64,000 nt of DNA from an uncultured Methylibium sp. Its GTDB lineage: Bacteria; Pseudomonadota; Gammaproteobacteria; Burkholderiales; Burkholderiaceae_C. The position numbers and the translations under genes were made by a program. Shown here one piece after another: positions 62,525 through 64,000 of the stretch. How positions within the stretch are numbered: the first letter of the stretch is position 1; every line of letters begins with the position of its first letter. The notes beneath the pieces were generated by a model. That model was not told where the DNA came from. It saw nothing but the letters and a program-made list of their open reading frames with translations, and did not search any database. The stretch covers positions 1-64,000 of the forward strand of contig NZ_CADEFR010000016.1 of NCBI RefSeq assembly GCF_902826655.1. The letters run 5' to 3'.

Positions 62525-63910
62525 ATGCCCTCTCCCCTGTCGCCCGAGCGCCTGCAGGCGCTGATCGCCCACCTCGAAGCCGGCCTGCTGGAACGCGGCG
62601 AAGCCGTGCGCCTGGCGCTGCTGGCCGCACTGGCCGGCGAACACGTGCTGCTGATCGGCCCGCCGGGCACCGCCAAGAGTGCGCTGGCGCGGCGGCTGCA
62701 GCATGCCTTCGCGGGGGCGCGCTACTTCGAGCGGCTGCTGACGCGCTTCTCGGTGCCCGAGGAGCTGTTCGGCCCGCTGTCGCTCAAGGCGCTGGAAGAC
62801 GACCGCTACGAGCGCCTGACCGACGGCTACCTGCCGACCGCCGGCATCGCCTTCCTCGACGAGGTCTTCAAGGCCAACTCGGCGATCCTCAATGCGCTGC
62901 TGACCCTGCTGAACGAGCGCGAGTTCGACAACGGCAGCGCGCGCGTCAGGACGCCGCTGGTCTGCGTCGTCGGCGCGACCAACGAGGTGCCGACCGACGA
63001 GGCCCTGCAGGCCTTCTACGACCGCTTCCTGCTGCGCGTGCCGGTGCAGCCGGTCAGCGACGCGGGCTTTGCCGCGCTGCTGGAACTCGATGCGACGGCC
63101 GCCGACGAACCGGCGCCGGTGACGCCGCAGGAGCGCTTCGCGCTGGCGCTGCGGCGCGAAGCGGTGGTGCTGGGCGACGCGGCGACGGCCGCGCTGAAGG
63201 CGGCGCGCGACTGGCTGCGCGAGCAGGCGATCACGGTGTCGGACCGCCGCTGGCGCCAGACCGTCGGCCTGCTGAAGACCGCCGCCGCGAGCAGCGGCCG
63301 CGACGCGGTCGCCGTGCTCGACCTGTGGCTGCTGCCGTATTGCCTGGCCGAGCAGCCGGCGCAGGTCGCGCGGCTCGCGAGCTGGGTCGAGGACGAGTGG
63401 CTGGGCACGCGCGCGATCGAGGCGCCCTGGCTCACGCGCGCAGTGGAGGCCTTCGAGCAGCAGCTCGGCCTCGAGACCACGCCGCGCCAGGACGACGGCG
63501 AGGCCGGCAAGCTGGCGCTGGCCCGGTCCATCGCCGGGCCCGGCGACGGCAGCGAGCTGACGCGCATCGTCAGCGCCACGCTCGAGGCGAAGCTGCAGCC
63601 GCGCTACGGGCCGCTGCACGTCGAGGCACGCGTCGCGCAGGTCGACGAGCTGCTGGAGCGCGCTGCCGCCCACCTGCAGCCGCTGCGCGCGCGCGCGCTG
63701 GCGATGCAGGACGCGCTGCGGCAGGCGCCGTGGCTGCCCCCCGCGCTGGCGCAGCGCATCGTCGACGCTCACGAGGACTCGGTACAGACGGTGAGCGACC
63801 GCGTCGAGCGCCTGCAGATCGTTCGTGCGGGCTTCGCGGCCTTGCCGATCGACACCGCCCTGACGGATGCCCCGCGGCCGGTGACCTGGAGTGAGGCGCA
63901 GGCGGCGTGA
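62525..63910 (+). CDS. MoxR/RavA-type AAA+ ATPase
   Basis: The 461-residue protein has Walker A LIGPPGTAKSALARRL, Walker B GIAFLDEVFKANSAILN and the MoxR patterns SVPEELFGPLS and GATNEVPTDEAL. It resembles RavA, a chaperone-like ATPase that works with a VWA partner (ViaA). The next gene overlaps as GTGA but begins with a signal peptide, so it is not an ordinary ViaA. Confidence 0.9.
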   Translation: MPSPLSPERLQALIAHLEAGLLERGEAVRLALLAALAGEHVLLIGPPGTAKSALARRLQHAFAGARYFERLLTRFSVPEELFGPLSLKALEDDRYERLTDGYLPTAGIAFLDEVFKANSAILNALLTLLNEREFDNGSARVRTPLVCVVGATNEVPTDEALQAFYDRFLLRVPVQPVSDAGFAALLELDATAADEPAPVTPQERFALALRREAVVLGDAATAALKAARDWLREQAITVSDRRWRQTVGLLKTAAASSGRDAVAVLDLWLLPYCLAEQPAQVARLASWVEDEWLGTRAIEAPWLTRAVEAFEQQLGLETTPRQDDGEAGKLALARSIAGPGDGSELTRIVSATLEAKLQPRYGPLHVEARVAQVDELLERAAAHLQPLRARALAMQDALRQAPWLPPALAQRIVDAHEDSVQTVSDRVERLQIVRAGFAALPIDTALTDAPRPVTWSEAQAA

Positions 63911-64000
63911 GCGTGGCGCCGTCGCTCCTTGCCGCCGGGCTGCTGGCTCTGGCCGGCGCGGCGAGCGCCCAGGCGCCGATGCCGCAGGGCGCGGCCCTGG
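63907..64000 (+). CDS. Start of an exported protein, cut by window edge
   Basis: The frame starts at GTG overlapping the previous stop and encodes a typical signal peptide (LLAAGLLALAGAASAQ). Only 31 codons are visible. The function cannot be told. Confidence 0.55.
   Translation, partial: MSVAPSLLAAGLLALAGAASAQAPMPQGAAL

Overview
The window reads as a chromosome segment of a high-GC betaproteobacterium, order Burkholderiales, probably close to the Rubrivivax/Leptothrix group. The reasons are the tRNA-Tyr/Gly/Thr array, the rpe and trpE-G-D-C arrangement, the apaG/mltA neighbourhood, and a fused indolepyruvate:ferredoxin oxidoreductase with a divergent Lrp regulator. This is inference from gene order and protein style, not from a search.

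Layout. 1-3530: three tRNAs, ung, trpC, trpD, trpG, all leftward. 3513-24171: a 20.6-kb genomic island bounded by an 18-bp direct repeat that lies exactly on the first six codons of trpG. It separates trpG-D-C-ung from trpE, which resumes at 24174-25649. The island carries a type I restriction-modification (RM) locus with a fused HsdM-HsdS carrying one recognition domain, HsdR, an AAA ATPase and a YgjP-type metallopeptidase. It also carries a PD-(D/E)XK-like protein, a three-gene TIGR04255 cassette on the opposite strand, an AbiEi antitoxin without its toxin, two tyrosine recombinases, and a two-gene module of one soluble and one four-TM protein. No conjugation genes are seen. 25650-34958: a possible trp leader peptide, a chalcone-isomerase-like secreted protein, rpe, a TPR/2OG-oxygenase protein, a haloperoxidase-like protein with a degenerate motif, apaG, a Gcr-family membrane protein, mltA and a methyltransferase.

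34966-50318: a nitrogen-scavenging region. An eight-gene Nit1C cluster (nitrilase, radical SAM, GNAT, AIR-synthase-like, glycosyltransferase, flavin oxidoreductase and two small MSMEG_0570/0572-type proteins) lies divergent from a MocR-type regulator. Then come a repeat-containing secreted protein, a DUF1348 protein, cyanase (cynS), and a nitrate/cyanate-type ABC transporter. A NarL-type two-component system follows, with an 18-bp palindrome between it and the transporter. Nit1C clusters are linked in the literature to cyanide assimilation and cyanase turns cyanate into ammonia and CO2, so the region probably serves nitrile, cyanide and cyanate nitrogen use.

50403-64000: two exported or membrane proteins of unknown role, an Lrp regulator divergent from indolepyruvate:ferredoxin oxidoreductase, a Nudix protein, cytochrome b561, three YceI proteins with a hybrid histidine kinase between the second and third, an MBL-fold hydrolase, a MoxR/RavA-type ATPase and the start of a secreted protein cut by the window edge.
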